DNA from: JBBDWK01 sp040902885 | GTDB lineage: Bacteria; Acidobacteriota; Terriglobia; Bryobacterales; Bryobacteraceae | Assembly (NCBI GenBank): GCA_040902885.1 | Contig: JBBDWK010000070.1 | Span: 1 to 20,613 of the forward strand | Direction of reading: 5' to 3' | Length of the DNA stretch: 20,613 nt | Part shown: piece after piece, positions 8,598 through 16,480 of the stretch | Layout: each line of letters begins with the position of its first letter | Position numbering within the stretch: position 1 is the first letter of the stretch | The notes under the pieces: model-generated | The model's input: only the letters and a program-made list of their open reading frames with translations | What the model was told of the DNA's origin: nothing | The model's database searches: none | Translations under genes and position numbers: made by a program

Positions 8598-9560
8598 ATG
8601 GAAATAACGGAAGAGACGCGCGAGCGTCTCACCGCGATACCCAACGTTTTCGTCTCGGCCGGGACCCTTCTTTCACGCTACACCCGCTTCGGCATCGGCG
8701 GACCGGCGCTGATCTATGCCGAGACGGAGAGCGTGGAATCCTTCATCGCGGCCCTGCACGCATCCCGTACGAGCGGTCTGCCGGCGATGGTCATCGGCAA
8801 CGGCACAAACCTGATTGTAGCCGACTCGGGCTTCCCCGGAATCGTGCTCCGCTTCGTCGCCGACCGCATTCTGTTCGCCGGGGGCCGCGTCTCCTGCGAT
8901 GCGGGCGTGGTGCTGCAAAATCTGGTCGATTGCACCGTCGATCGCGGTCTGAAGGGCTTGGAAACGCTGGCGGGAATTCCCGGCTCGGCAGGCGCGGCCG
9001 TGTACGGCAACGCCGGCGCATACGGCCACTCCATCTCCGAGCGCGTGCGCTCCGTCCGCTTCTTCGATGGCGAAGCCGTTCGCGTATTCGACAACGAGCA
9101 GTGCGAATTCCGCTACCGGGAAAGCGTCTTCAAGCGGCACAAAGAGTGGATTATCTTCTCAACCGAGCTACTGCTCGATAGCGGCGATGCCGCCGAGCTT
9201 GGCAGGATCGCGGGCGACATCGTGAAAGTGCGCAACGAGAAGTTTCCTCCCGCCATGAAATGCGCCGGCAGCATCTTCAAGAATTTCCTGCTGGCCGAGC
9301 TGCCCGAGGCCGTGGCAGGGCAGGTGCCAGCGGCTGTGGTCCGCGAAGGAAAAGTTCCGGCGGCATACTTCCTGGAGCAGGTAGGCGCCAAGGGCATGCG
9401 CCTCGGCGATATTCATGTCGCCGATTACCACGCGAACCTGATTTACAACGGGGGCCAGGGAACGGCGCGCGATTTGTGCGCTCTCATCCGCGAGCTCAAG
9501 CAGCGCGTCGGGGACCGATTCGGAGTGCAACTCGAGGAAGAGGTGCAGTACGTCGGTTAG
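8598..9560 (+). CDS. murB: UDP-N-acetylenolpyruvoylglucosamine reductase MurB
   Basis: MurB reduces UDP-GlcNAc-enolpyruvate to UDP-MurNAc with FAD and NADPH, the second committed step of peptidoglycan precursor synthesis in the cytoplasm. The 320-residue protein has the FAD-binding segments TRFGIGGPA (29-37), GNGTNLIVADSGF (67-79) and LAGIPGSAGAAVYGNAGAYGHSI (124-146). The substrate/catalytic arginine region is FRYRESVFK (R174), and the active-site serine S225 is in CAGSIFKN. The C-terminal Glu in LEEEVQYVG matches the catalytic glutamate of the family. LEQVGAKGMRLGDIHVADYHANLIYN is the usual C-terminal domain. The start is the ATG at 8598, giving a normal N-terminus. No ribosome site precedes it; a TATAAT 7 bases upstream suggests a leaderless message. 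It stands apart from the usual dcw cluster genes. Confidence 0.96.
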   Translation: MEITEETRERLTAIPNVFVSAGTLLSRYTRFGIGGPALIYAETESVESFIAALHASRTSGLPAMVIGNGTNLIVADSGFPGIVLRFVADRILFAGGRVSCDAGVVLQNLVDCTVDRGLKGLETLAGIPGSAGAAVYGNAGAYGHSISERVRSVRFFDGEAVRVFDNEQCEFRYRESVFKRHKEWIIFSTELLLDSGDAAELGRIAGDIVKVRNEKFPPAMKCAGSIFKNFLLAELPEAVAGQVPAAVVREGKVPAAYFLEQVGAKGMRLGDIHVADYHANLIYNGGQGTARDLCALIRELKQRVGDRFGVQLEEEVQYVG

Positions 9561-9627
9561 TCAGCCATCAGCTATCAGCCTTCAGCTTTCAGCTAATTAC
9601 TGAAGCTGACCGCTGATCGCTGAAAGC
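9561..9627. repeat. TCAGC/GCTGA repeat block between convergent genes
   Basis: On the + strand TCAGC recurs five times with short spacers (9561-9594), followed by GCTGA units in the opposite sense (9604-9623). For example, GCTTTCAGC at 9585-9593 pairs exactly with GCTGAAAGC at 9619-9627. The block fills the gap between the ends of murB (+) and the TonB-dependent receptor (-), so it can fold on either strand and may act as a two-way terminator. There is no strong T-run directly after it on the + strand. Confidence 0.55.
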
Positions 9628-9638
9628 TTCCGTCCGCA

Positions 9639-12600
9639 TCAGAAAACCAGCTTCAGCCCAAACTGAATCTGGCGCGCCGAACTCGCCGTCTCCGAAATTG
9701 TTCCCGCGTTCACTGTATTGACAACCGCGTTCGGAAACGCGAATTGCGCCTCATTAAAGACGTTGAAGAACTCGGACCGAAAATCGAGTGAAACCCGCTC
9801 GTTGAACCGGAAGGTGCGGGCGACGGACATATTCAGGTTGATCAAGCCCGGGCTTTCGAGGACGTTGGCCGCCGAATTACCGAAGGTGAACGGCGCCGGA
9901 AGAGCGAACGCCGAAGGATCGAACCACCGCTCGGGCGTGCGCTCGCCACGCGGCAGGTTGCCGTCCCGCAGCCGGTCGGGCCGCTGCCCGCCGGTCGTGT
10001 TGGCGGGGTTTCCGTTGACCGCCGGCGTGTAGGTGAGTCCTCGCTGCGCCGAAAAGATCGGAGAGATCTGCCAGCCACCGGCGATATGCGAGGCAATGCC
10101 CTGTGACGCCCAACGCCGTCCTGTTCCGAACGGCAGGTCCCAAACCGCGGCGGTGAAAAACCGGTGCGGCAGATGCTGGATGGAAAGCCGCTTTTCCGGC
10201 GCCAGAATGCTGCTCTGCTGCCCGATCCCCTTTTCGAGGGTCTTGCTGGCCGTGTAGCCGCTCAGGATGGAGAACCCTCGTTGGAACCGGCGCTCAAACT
10301 TGGCCTCCAGCCCCTGATAGTTCGCGCCGGATACCGGAAGCAGCGTCACGATATTGCTGAAGCGCGGGAACTGGCGCCGCGGATTGTTTCCTCCGGGGCC
10401 GGGCACCGGCTGGTTGATGTCGGTGCTGGACATGCCATGCACGGTGTTGGAACCTACGTAGGCCAGGGAAACCAGCGAATTTCCGGGCAGGGTGTGCTGG
10501 ATGTTGAAGTTCCACTGGTTCGTCGTCCCGTCGGACCAGTTATAGGGCCAGATGGCGGCAAGCGACCGCCCGTCGAGCACGGTGGGATTCAACGCATCCG
10601 GCTGGAAGCCGTCGCGGATGATGTGGACCGAGTTGGCTGCCGCCGCCTGCGTGGGGATGTTCACCTGCAGGAAGAACGGCGGGTTGTACTCCGGAGTGGC
10701 GCCGGTAGGCAGCGAGAAGGTGCCGAGGTAGAAGATTCCATATCCACCCCGCAGGACGGTCTTGCTGGTCAACTGATAGGCGAAGCCGATTCGCGGCGCA
10801 AAATTGTTGAAATCCCGCTGCCGGAAGGAGCGCTCCTCGACGCCGTCCCCGCGCGGGAAGATCAGATTGCCGAACTCGGGATCGGACGGATCGACAACGA
10901 AGTTCGCGACTCGGTCGTTCTGTTCCACATACGGCGACTGGAACTCGTAGCGCAAGCCCAGATTCAGCGTCAGCTTCGGGGTGATCTTCCAGTTGTCCTG
11001 AACGAATACTTCATGCGACCAGCCGTGACGGCGATTATCGAGCACGGCGCTCAATTGCGCGTTGTTGGTCAAGCCCAGCAGCGCATCGGCCATGGCATCG
11101 CCGCCGGTCTGCGTGCCCGCGACCGACCTTGTGAACTGGCCATTGAAAGAATACACGCCGCGGGCGAAGTTGGTGATGCCGGTGTACTGGACGGTGTTGC
11201 GGATATTGACCCCCAGCTTAATGGCGTGCTTTCCGCGGTTCCAGGAGAATGTGTCGACGAACTGGCGGACGTCCTGTTTGCGGGGATCCGGCGCGAAGCT
11301 GCGGTCGCCAATAGCCCGATACCCAGCCGGCTGGAATAATGGTATGCCGTTAATGTCGGCCCGGTCGAACGTGCCTTTGAAGCCGAATTCCTTCCAATAC
11401 TGTTGCGTGTTCGGCGTATTGATGGTTCCCACCAACCTGTTGTAAGCCAGCCGGGCCTCGTTCACCATCGAGCCGTTGGGAAATGCCCGGGTCCAGTTGA
11501 TTACGCCGTTCTTGGCGTCCGATGTCCGTACATTGGTGTCCCCGCCGCTCGCGGGCAATGGCAAGCTTCCGGGCTCCAGCCGGAACCAGTCGAGAATGCT
11601 CAGGCGAACGAACACAGTGTCGTAGTCGGTGATTCGCCAGTCCACCTTGGCGTCGTACTTGTAAGCATCCAGATTGCGAGGCGTGTTGAACAGAAAGTTC
11701 TGAATTCCCGGCCGGTTCGGAGCGGGGTAAAGCCGGAGGACGTTGATGGCGACGGGATCGAAACGGGCCGGCGGAATCACATTGTTCGGGAAAGGCGTCC
11801 GGCTTCCGTTGGCCGCCTGGGTCGCCGGGTCGCCGATAACAGGACCGCCGGAGAAGTCGCCGTTCACTTGCGCCGGGGTCGGCAGCGTGCTCAGGCGCGT
11901 GAGCTTCTCCCGAATATTGGTTCCCTCAAAGCTGCCAAAGAAAAACAGGCGATCGCGCTTGACCGGCCCGCCCAGTGTTCCGCCGTACTGATTCTGGCGG
12001 TACGGAGGTTTCGGCCGTCCGCTGTTAAAGAAATTATTGGCATCCAGCCTGTCGTTGCGCAAAAACTCGAAAAGCGCGCCGTGGAACTCGTTGGTGCCCG
12101 ACCTCGTCGTCACCTGCACCACGGCGCCGCCGCCGCGGCCGAACTCCGCGCCGTAATTGTGCGTCTCGATCTTGAACTCCTGAATCGCGTCGATCGACGG
12201 CTTTACAACCTGGTTGGAAGCGACGACAATGCCGCTGAAGTAATTATTGTTGTCCGCTCCGTCAAGCGTGAACACATTCTGGTCGAAACCGGCTCCGTTG
12301 GCGCTAAATGCGTCTTCGACGAAGTTCTGGGCCCGCGAGGGAAGGACGCCCGCCGATAGGACCGCCAGGTCCTGATAATTGCGGCCGTTCAGCGGCATCT
12401 GCGTGATCGTCCGGTTCTCGACTACCTGGCCGAGGTTCGACGTCTCCGATTCGAGAAGCGGTATCTGTCCGGTGACCTCGACCACCTCGGCGACCTGGCC
12501 GATCGCCATCGGGACGTCGACTTTGGCGCGAGTGCCCGCGTTCAGCGTAATGCCGCGGCGGCGGACCGTCTGAAAACCGTCGGCGCTGACTTCGAGATCG

Positions 12601-12824
12601 TACGTTCCGATCGGGATGGCGGTGAGCACGTAGACCCCCGAATCGGCGCTTGTCGTCCGGTAGTCGAGGCCGGTCGTTTGGCTCGTTGCCCTGATGCGGG
12701 CACCGGTTACGGAGGCCGCGGACGGATCGATTACCACGCCGGTGATGGTTGCCGTGTCGACCTGGGCAAACGAGACCAGGGACAGAAGAAGAAAAAGGCT
12801 GAGTAAGCGGTAATTCAGAGACAT
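9639..12824 (-). CDS. TonB-dependent receptor with N-terminal carboxypeptidase-regulatory-like domain (Oar-like)
   Basis: This is a 1061-residue outer-membrane protein. Residues 1-20 (MSLNYRLLSLFLLLSLVSFA) are a Sec signal peptide. Residues 24-105 are a CarboxypepD_reg-like beta-sandwich (ATITGVVIDPSAASVTGARI through YDLEVSADGFQTVRRRGITL). A plug region follows (about 125-260, with MPLNGRNYQDLAVLSAGV, TLDGADNNNYF and EFGRGGGAVVQVTTRSGTNEFHG). The rest is a large beta-barrel ending in FGLKLVF with the terminal Phe needed for outer-membrane assembly. Such receptors are abundant in acidobacteria and are thought to take up oligosaccharides or other large nutrients; the substrate here cannot be read. 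The frame stays open far upstream, antisense to the next gene, but the true start is the ATG at 12824, preceded by CCGGAGG and followed at once by the signal peptide. Confidence 0.93.
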   Translation of the reverse strand: MSLNYRLLSLFLLLSLVSFAQVDTATITGVVIDPSAASVTGARIRATSQTTGLDYRTTSADSGVYVLTAIPIGTYDLEVSADGFQTVRRRGITLNAGTRAKVDVPMAIGQVAEVVEVTGQIPLLESETSNLGQVVENRTITQMPLNGRNYQDLAVLSAGVLPSRAQNFVEDAFSANGAGFDQNVFTLDGADNNNYFSGIVVASNQVVKPSIDAIQEFKIETHNYGAEFGRGGGAVVQVTTRSGTNEFHGALFEFLRNDRLDANNFFNSGRPKPPYRQNQYGGTLGGPVKRDRLFFFGSFEGTNIREKLTRLSTLPTPAQVNGDFSGGPVIGDPATQAANGSRTPFPNNVIPPARFDPVAINVLRLYPAPNRPGIQNFLFNTPRNLDAYKYDAKVDWRITDYDTVFVRLSILDWFRLEPGSLPLPASGGDTNVRTSDAKNGVINWTRAFPNGSMVNEARLAYNRLVGTINTPNTQQYWKEFGFKGTFDRADINGIPLFQPAGYRAIGDRSFAPDPRKQDVRQFVDTFSWNRGKHAIKLGVNIRNTVQYTGITNFARGVYSFNGQFTRSVAGTQTGGDAMADALLGLTNNAQLSAVLDNRRHGWSHEVFVQDNWKITPKLTLNLGLRYEFQSPYVEQNDRVANFVVDPSDPEFGNLIFPRGDGVEERSFRQRDFNNFAPRIGFAYQLTSKTVLRGGYGIFYLGTFSLPTGATPEYNPPFFLQVNIPTQAAAANSVHIIRDGFQPDALNPTVLDGRSLAAIWPYNWSDGTTNQWNFNIQHTLPGNSLVSLAYVGSNTVHGMSSTDINQPVPGPGGNNPRRQFPRFSNIVTLLPVSGANYQGLEAKFERRFQRGFSILSGYTASKTLEKGIGQQSSILAPEKRLSIQHLPHRFFTAAVWDLPFGTGRRWASQGIASHIAGGWQISPIFSAQRGLTYTPAVNGNPANTTGGQRPDRLRDGNLPRGERTPERWFDPSAFALPAPFTFGNSAANVLESPGLINLNMSVARTFRFNERVSLDFRSEFFNVFNEAQFAFPNAVVNTVNAGTISETASSARQIQFGLKLVF

Positions 12825-12852
12825 AAGACCTCCGGGGCGCTCAAGTGGAGGG

Positions 12853-12858
12853 AGTATA
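12853..12858 (-). promoter_or_regulatory. -10 box TATACT for the TonB-dependent receptor
   Basis: Read on the minus strand, TATACT lies 28 bases before the receptor ATG. A start about 7 bases downstream would give a leader of roughly 22 bases containing the GGAGG ribosome site. The -35 position holds only a T-rich TTTTCG-type sequence, so the promoter may need an activator or be moderate. Confidence 0.4.
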
Positions 12859-12869
12859 TCACAGCTAAC

Positions 12870-12887
12870 GGAAGCGAAAATGCTTCC
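12870..12887. promoter_or_regulatory. Palindrome GGAAGC-N6-GCTTCC in the divergent promoter region (operator candidate)
   Basis: A perfect 6-base inverted repeat with a 6-base centre (GAAAAT) lies between the two divergent genes, upstream of the receptor -10 and just before the -10-like TAAAAT of the dehydrogenase gene. The size and place suit binding of a dimeric regulator that would control both genes. No regulator gene is adjacent, so this is an inference from position and symmetry. Confidence 0.35.
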
Positions 12888-12893
12888 CTGTTG

Positions 12894-12899
12894 TAAAAT
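12894..12899 (+). promoter_or_regulatory. -10-like TAAAAT ahead of the dehydrogenase gene
   Basis: TAAAAT, preceded directly by TG, lies 3 bases before the first ATG (12903) and 9 before the second (12909). No ribosome site is visible, so a leaderless or nearly leaderless message from 12903-12909 is possible. No good -35 is seen. Confidence 0.3.
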
Positions 12900-12902
12900 T
12901 GG

Positions 12903-14000
12903 ATGTTCATGCAAACATTCAAAATCGCGGTGATTGCCGGCGACGGTGTCGGCCAGGAAGTCATCCCGCAAGGCAAGCGGGTACTTGACAGGATTGCGGG
13001 GCGGTACGATTGCGCCTTTGAGTATCGCGATTTCGACTGGGGCTCGGACTACTACTTCCGCAGCGGGCGCATGATGCCCGAAAACGCAATCGAACTGCTG
13101 GCAGCCTGCGACGCCATCTTCCTCGGCGCGGTCGGGCATCCTCAGATCGCCGATCACATCACCCTCAACGGTCTCCTTCTTCCCATTCGCCGCGCCTTCG
13201 ATCAGTACGCCAACGTGCGCCCGGCTTATCTTTACCCCGGCGTGAAGTCTCCGCTGGCGAAGCCCAAGGGCGGCGAGATCGATATGGTGGTGGTCCGCGA
13301 AAACACCGAAGGCGAGTACTCGCAGGTGGGCGGCTTTGTGTATCGCGAGCAGCCCGAAGAGGTCGCCATCCAGACGTCGGTCTTCACGCGCCGCGGCGTG
13401 GAGCGCATCATCCGCTTCGCGTTCGAGCTGGCCGTGAAGCGCAACCGCAAGAACCGCGTGACTTCCATCACCAAGTCCAACGCCCAGGGCTTCGGCATGG
13501 TGCTGTGGGACCGCACGTTTGCGGCGGTCGCGGCGGAATATCCCCGGATTTCGACCGAGTCCCTGTTGGTGGACGCCGCCGCGATGAACTTCATCCGCCG
13601 GCCGGAGAGCTTCGACGTCGTTGTCGCCTCCAACCTGTTCGGCGATATTCTCAGCGACATCTCGGCCATCGTGGTTGGCAGCATGGGTCTCGCCCCGAGC
13701 GCGAACCTCGATCCTTCCCGCCGCTTCCCGTCGATGTTCGAGCCGGTTCACGGCTCCGCGCCGGATATCGCGGGGAAGGGAATCGTCAACCCGCTCGCGA
13801 CCATACTCTGCGCCGCGCAGATGCTCGACCATCTTGGTCTGGAAGCCGGCGCGCGCGATGTGGAGCGCGCCGTGGCCGCGGTGCTCGGCGAGACCCCGAT
13901 CCGCACGCCCGACCTGGGCGGGTCCAGCAGCACGGCGGAAGTCGCCGATGCGGTTGTGGAACGGCTCGGAGCGCCGGCCGCAACGCACGCCGCCCAATAG
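12903..14000 (+). CDS. Tartrate / D-malate dehydrogenase-type decarboxylating dehydrogenase (isopropylmalate dehydrogenase superfamily)
   Basis: The 365-residue enzyme belongs to the NAD-dependent beta-decarboxylating dehydrogenases (isocitrate/isopropylmalate dehydrogenase fold). It reads best as the tartrate/D-malate dehydrogenase branch. FDWGSDYYFRSGRMMP (44-59) and GAVGHPQIADHITLNGLLLPIRRAFDQYANVRPAYL (75-110) are typical of TtuC/DmlA, not LeuB. Catalytic and metal residues are present: R106 in YANVRP, RENTEGEYS (132-140), K191 in TKSNAQGFGMV, and the aspartates D224, D248 and D252. The nucleotide-binding EPVHGSAPDIAGKG lies at 280-293. It is probably cytoplasmic, producing pyruvate from D-malate or acting on tartrate; the exact substrate is unsure and 3-isopropylmalate is not excluded. 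The start could be the ATG at 12903 or 12909. It is divergent from the TonB-dependent receptor. Confidence 0.85.
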   Translation: MFMQTFKIAVIAGDGVGQEVIPQGKRVLDRIAGRYDCAFEYRDFDWGSDYYFRSGRMMPENAIELLAACDAIFLGAVGHPQIADHITLNGLLLPIRRAFDQYANVRPAYLYPGVKSPLAKPKGGEIDMVVVRENTEGEYSQVGGFVYREQPEEVAIQTSVFTRRGVERIIRFAFELAVKRNRKNRVTSITKSNAQGFGMVLWDRTFAAVAAEYPRISTESLLVDAAAMNFIRRPESFDVVVASNLFGDILSDISAIVVGSMGLAPSANLDPSRRFPSMFEPVHGSAPDIAGKGIVNPLATILCAAQMLDHLGLEAGARDVERAVAAVLGETPIRTPDLGGSSSTAEVADAVVERLGAPAATHAAQ

Positions 14001-14023
14001 CCGTCCATGTACTTCTTCGGCCT

Positions 14024-15052
14024 ATGGCTCGCTTTACGAGACGCACGTTGATCGGTGGAGTTGCCAGCATGGGCGTCGCGTGCGCCGCGCAATCGCCGCT
14101 CTTGCGCCCCAAGGCGCTCAAGAAGGGCGACCTGGTCGGCCTCATCACGCCTTCGAGCTACGTTTCCGATCCCGACCGCCTCGCGCTCGCCGAGCGCACC
14201 ATGAAGTATTTCGGCCTGCGCATGAAGATGGGGGCGAACGTGCGCAAGCGCAGCGGCTACCTCGGCGGATCGATCGAAGAGCGGCTCGAAGACTTGCACT
14301 CGATGTTCCGCGATCCGAAGGTCTCCGGCGTCTTCGCGATCCGGGGCGGCTACGGCGCGGCGCAGCTTCTGAACGGCATCGACTACGACCTGATTCGCCG
14401 CAACCCGAAAGTGTTTCTCGGCTACAGCGACATCACGGCGCTGCACCTCGCGATTCAGAAGCGCTCGGGCTTGGTGACCTTTCACGGCCCGGTTACGCTC
14501 TCCTCGTTTTCGAGCTTCACGCAAACCCACTTCCGCCGCGCTCTCTTCTATCCGAAGCCGCTCGGCAGGCTAACCAATCCGCCCGATTCCAGCCCATTGC
14601 GCCCGTCGCACATGCTGCGCACGGTGCGCGGCGGACGGGCGCGCGGTCCCCTCATCGGCGGCAATCTGACGCTCATCTCGACGACCATGGGCACTCCCTA
14701 CGAGATCGACACACGCGGACGCATTCTGTTTCTGGAAGATGTTGGCGAGCAGCCCTACAGCATCGACCGCATGCTGACCCAGCTCCGGCTGGCGGGCAAG
14801 CTCGACGAGGCCGCGGGAGTGATCTTCGGCGAGTGCAGCTCCTGCCGGCCCCGCGAGTTTCAGCCCTCCTTCGAATCCACGTTTTCGACCGGCGAAGTGG
14901 TGGACAACATCCTGGGCAAGCTCAAGATTCCGGTGCTTTCCGGCCTCACCATCGGCCATACGGACGATCAGCTCACCCTGCCGCTGGGCGTGATGGCGTC
15001 GCTCGACGCGGACAAGGGCGACCTCACGATTGAAGAACCCGGCGTGGCTTAG
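14024..15052 (+). CDS. LD-carboxypeptidase (peptidase S66 family) with Tat-type signal
   Basis: The 342-residue protein belongs to the S66 serine peptidases (LdcA/MccF), which remove the terminal D-Ala from cytoplasmic tetrapeptide muropeptides during cell-wall recycling, or cleave related amide bonds. The catalytic triad is visible: S135 in FLGYSDITALH, E238 in ILFLEDVGEQPYSIDRML and H312 in LTIGHTDDQLTLPLG. AIRGGYGAAQLL (105-116) is the usual nucleophile-side loop, and GPLIGGNLTLISTTMGTPYE is also typical. The N-terminus MARFTRRTLIGGVASMGVACAA looks like a twin-arginine signal, with C20 as a possible but imperfect lipobox. That would place the enzyme outside the cytoplasm, unlike E. coli LdcA. 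The ATG at 14024 has no clear ribosome site. The gene starts 23 bases after the dehydrogenase stop, and its 3' end overlaps the convergent ada gene by 29 bases. Confidence 0.9.
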   Translation: MARFTRRTLIGGVASMGVACAAQSPLLRPKALKKGDLVGLITPSSYVSDPDRLALAERTMKYFGLRMKMGANVRKRSGYLGGSIEERLEDLHSMFRDPKVSGVFAIRGGYGAAQLLNGIDYDLIRRNPKVFLGYSDITALHLAIQKRSGLVTFHGPVTLSSFSSFTQTHFRRALFYPKPLGRLTNPPDSSPLRPSHMLRTVRGGRARGPLIGGNLTLISTTMGTPYEIDTRGRILFLEDVGEQPYSIDRMLTQLRLAGKLDEAAGVIFGECSSCRPREFQPSFESTFSTGEVVDNILGKLKIPVLSGLTIGHTDDQLTLPLGVMASLDADKGDLTIEEPGVA

Positions 15053-16115
15053 TCCGCGTCTCCCGTTCGAGAAGCGTGCGCTTGCGTTCCACGCCCCAGC
15101 GATAGCCCGACAGTGCGCCGTCATGGCGCACAACACGGTGACAAGGGATCGCCACCGCAAGGGCATTCGCGCCGCAGGCCTGGGCGACCGCCCGGACGGA
15201 TTTCGGCGCACCGATGCGCCTGGCGATTTCGGTATAGCTCGCCGTCGAGCCGGCGGGAACCTTCCGCAGCGCCTGCCACACACGCTGCTGGAAAGCAGTG
15301 CCGCGGATATCGAGAGGCAGATCCAGCGCCAGTGCCGGCGCTTCGACTAAGCCGACCACTTTCGAGACTAGCCGCTCGAACCCGGCGTCCCCACCGATCA
15401 GGTTGGCCTGTGGGAACTGGTCCTGTAAATCGCGTGTCAGTTTGTCCGGATCGTCGCCCAATAGAATGGCGCAAATCCCGCGCTCGCTCCTGGCGACCAG
15501 GATCGACCCGAGAGAACACTCGCCCACGGCAAAACGTATTTCCGTTCTTGCGCCGCCGGCGCGATAGTTTGAAGGCGTCATGCCCAACACCCGATCCGAT
15601 GTTTCGTAGAACCGTCCGTTGGAGTTGTACCCGGCGTCGTAAATCGCTTCGGTCACCGTGGCGCTTTTCCCGAGCGTGCTCCGCACCCGCCGGCCGCGAT
15701 GGGCCGACGCGTATTCTTTCGGCGTCAGTCCGGTAATCGCCTTGAACACCCGGTGGAAGTGATAGACGCTCAATCCCGCGTGCTGAGCCAGTTGTTCGAG
15801 ACTGGGCACATTCTCCGACTCCTCGATAAGCCGGCATGCGTGCGCGATTTTCGCGGGATGCCGTTCGGCCGGCAAGGCCTGATCCGGCTTGCAGCGCTTG
15901 CACGGGCGGAACCCGGCATTCTCGGCGTCCTTGCGGGTTGCATGGAACCCCACATTCTCCGGACGCGGCAGACGCGCGGCGCACGTGGGCCGGCAGTACA
16001 CACCCGTGGTCTTGACGGAGTAGTAGAACTTCCCGTCCGCCTTGGGATCGCGGGCGGCAACGGATGCCCAGCGGCTATCGTTCGTCGTGGCGGCTGCGAG
16101 CTGATTCATATGCAT
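15024..16115 (-). CDS. ada: Bifunctional transcriptional regulator / O6-methylguanine-DNA methyltransferase Ada
   Basis: Ada repairs alkylated DNA and, once methylated, activates alkylation-response genes. The 363-residue protein has all three parts. The N-terminal zinc and phosphotriester-accepting domain has C41, C45, C72 and C75 (TTGVYCRPTC and RPCKRCKPD); C41 corresponds to the acceptor C38 of E. coli. An AraC-type helix-turn-helix domain spans about 88-185 (LEQLAQHAGLSVYHFHRVFKAITGLTPKEY and AIYDAGYNSNGRFYETSDRVLGMTPSNYR). The C-terminal methyltransferase has the acceptor C325 in AIPCHRVVR and GYRWG at 338-342. Starts at 16115 or 16109 are both possible; GGAG with a 6-base spacer favours 16115. 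It converges on the LD-carboxypeptidase gene. It may regulate itself, but I see no clear Ada box. Confidence 0.96.
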   Translation of the reverse strand: MHMNQLAAATTNDSRWASVAARDPKADGKFYYSVKTTGVYCRPTCAARLPRPENVGFHATRKDAENAGFRPCKRCKPDQALPAERHPAKIAHACRLIEESENVPSLEQLAQHAGLSVYHFHRVFKAITGLTPKEYASAHRGRRVRSTLGKSATVTEAIYDAGYNSNGRFYETSDRVLGMTPSNYRAGGARTEIRFAVGECSLGSILVARSERGICAILLGDDPDKLTRDLQDQFPQANLIGGDAGFERLVSKVVGLVEAPALALDLPLDIRGTAFQQRVWQALRKVPAGSTASYTEIARRIGAPKSVRAVAQACGANALAVAIPCHRVVRHDGALSGYRWGVERKRTLLERETRTKPRRVLQS

Positions 16116-16480
16116 TCCCTTCTCCTATTACGAATTTAACAGCGGCTCGCGGCCCCGGCACTCCGGTTCTTGCTTTTGAATTCGGAGCGGGGGAAGACGG
16201 TGCGCTCGGTACTGTCGAATGGGGACCGGCGCCCGGCGGGCAGGCCCAAATTGGCTTTGTTCGGCAAAATTCTCTAACATCCTATGCGCAAAGGCCTTTG
16301 TGGGCTTTTCCGCGGCCATACGATTCCAGGTTATAAAGACGGACCGGGCTGGCAGAGGGCGGCGAGGTGGAAGCCGGTGCAGGGACGGGAGATGTTTTTG
16401 GCTATGCGGGGTGACGGAGGTGGAGTGAAACACTCGAAGCTGCCTATGAACACCGATGAACACGACGCGCTATGCTGTGA
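16116..16480. other. Gene-free stretch upstream of ada, decayed-looking
   Basis: I find no convincing gene here on either strand. The short open frames look like chance reading of GC-rich DNA. The part at 16116-16140 holds the ada ribosome site (GGAGAAGGGA on the minus strand) and an AT-rich TTAAAT that could be its -10. The rest includes a near-repeat (ATGAACAC...ATGAACAC at 16446-16461) just before the HsdM remnant. It resembles worn-down mobile or restriction-locus DNA, but nothing can be named with confidence. Confidence 0.4.

Noticed and set aside
12825..13997. N-terminal extension of the TonB receptor reading frame, antisense to the dehydrogenase gene
   Set aside because: The frame is open only because of GC-rich codon use opposite the dehydrogenase. 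A clear GGAGG plus ATG and signal peptide begin at 12824, and the extension has no receptor-like content.
13621..15033. 470-codon plus-strand frame across the dehydrogenase and LD-carboxypeptidase genes
   Set aside because: It runs out of frame through two well-supported genes and is Arg/Ser/Pro-rich noise.
16064..16463. Several small frames between ada and the HsdM remnant
   Set aside because: None has a ribosome site plus recognisable protein content, and they overlap one another on both strands.
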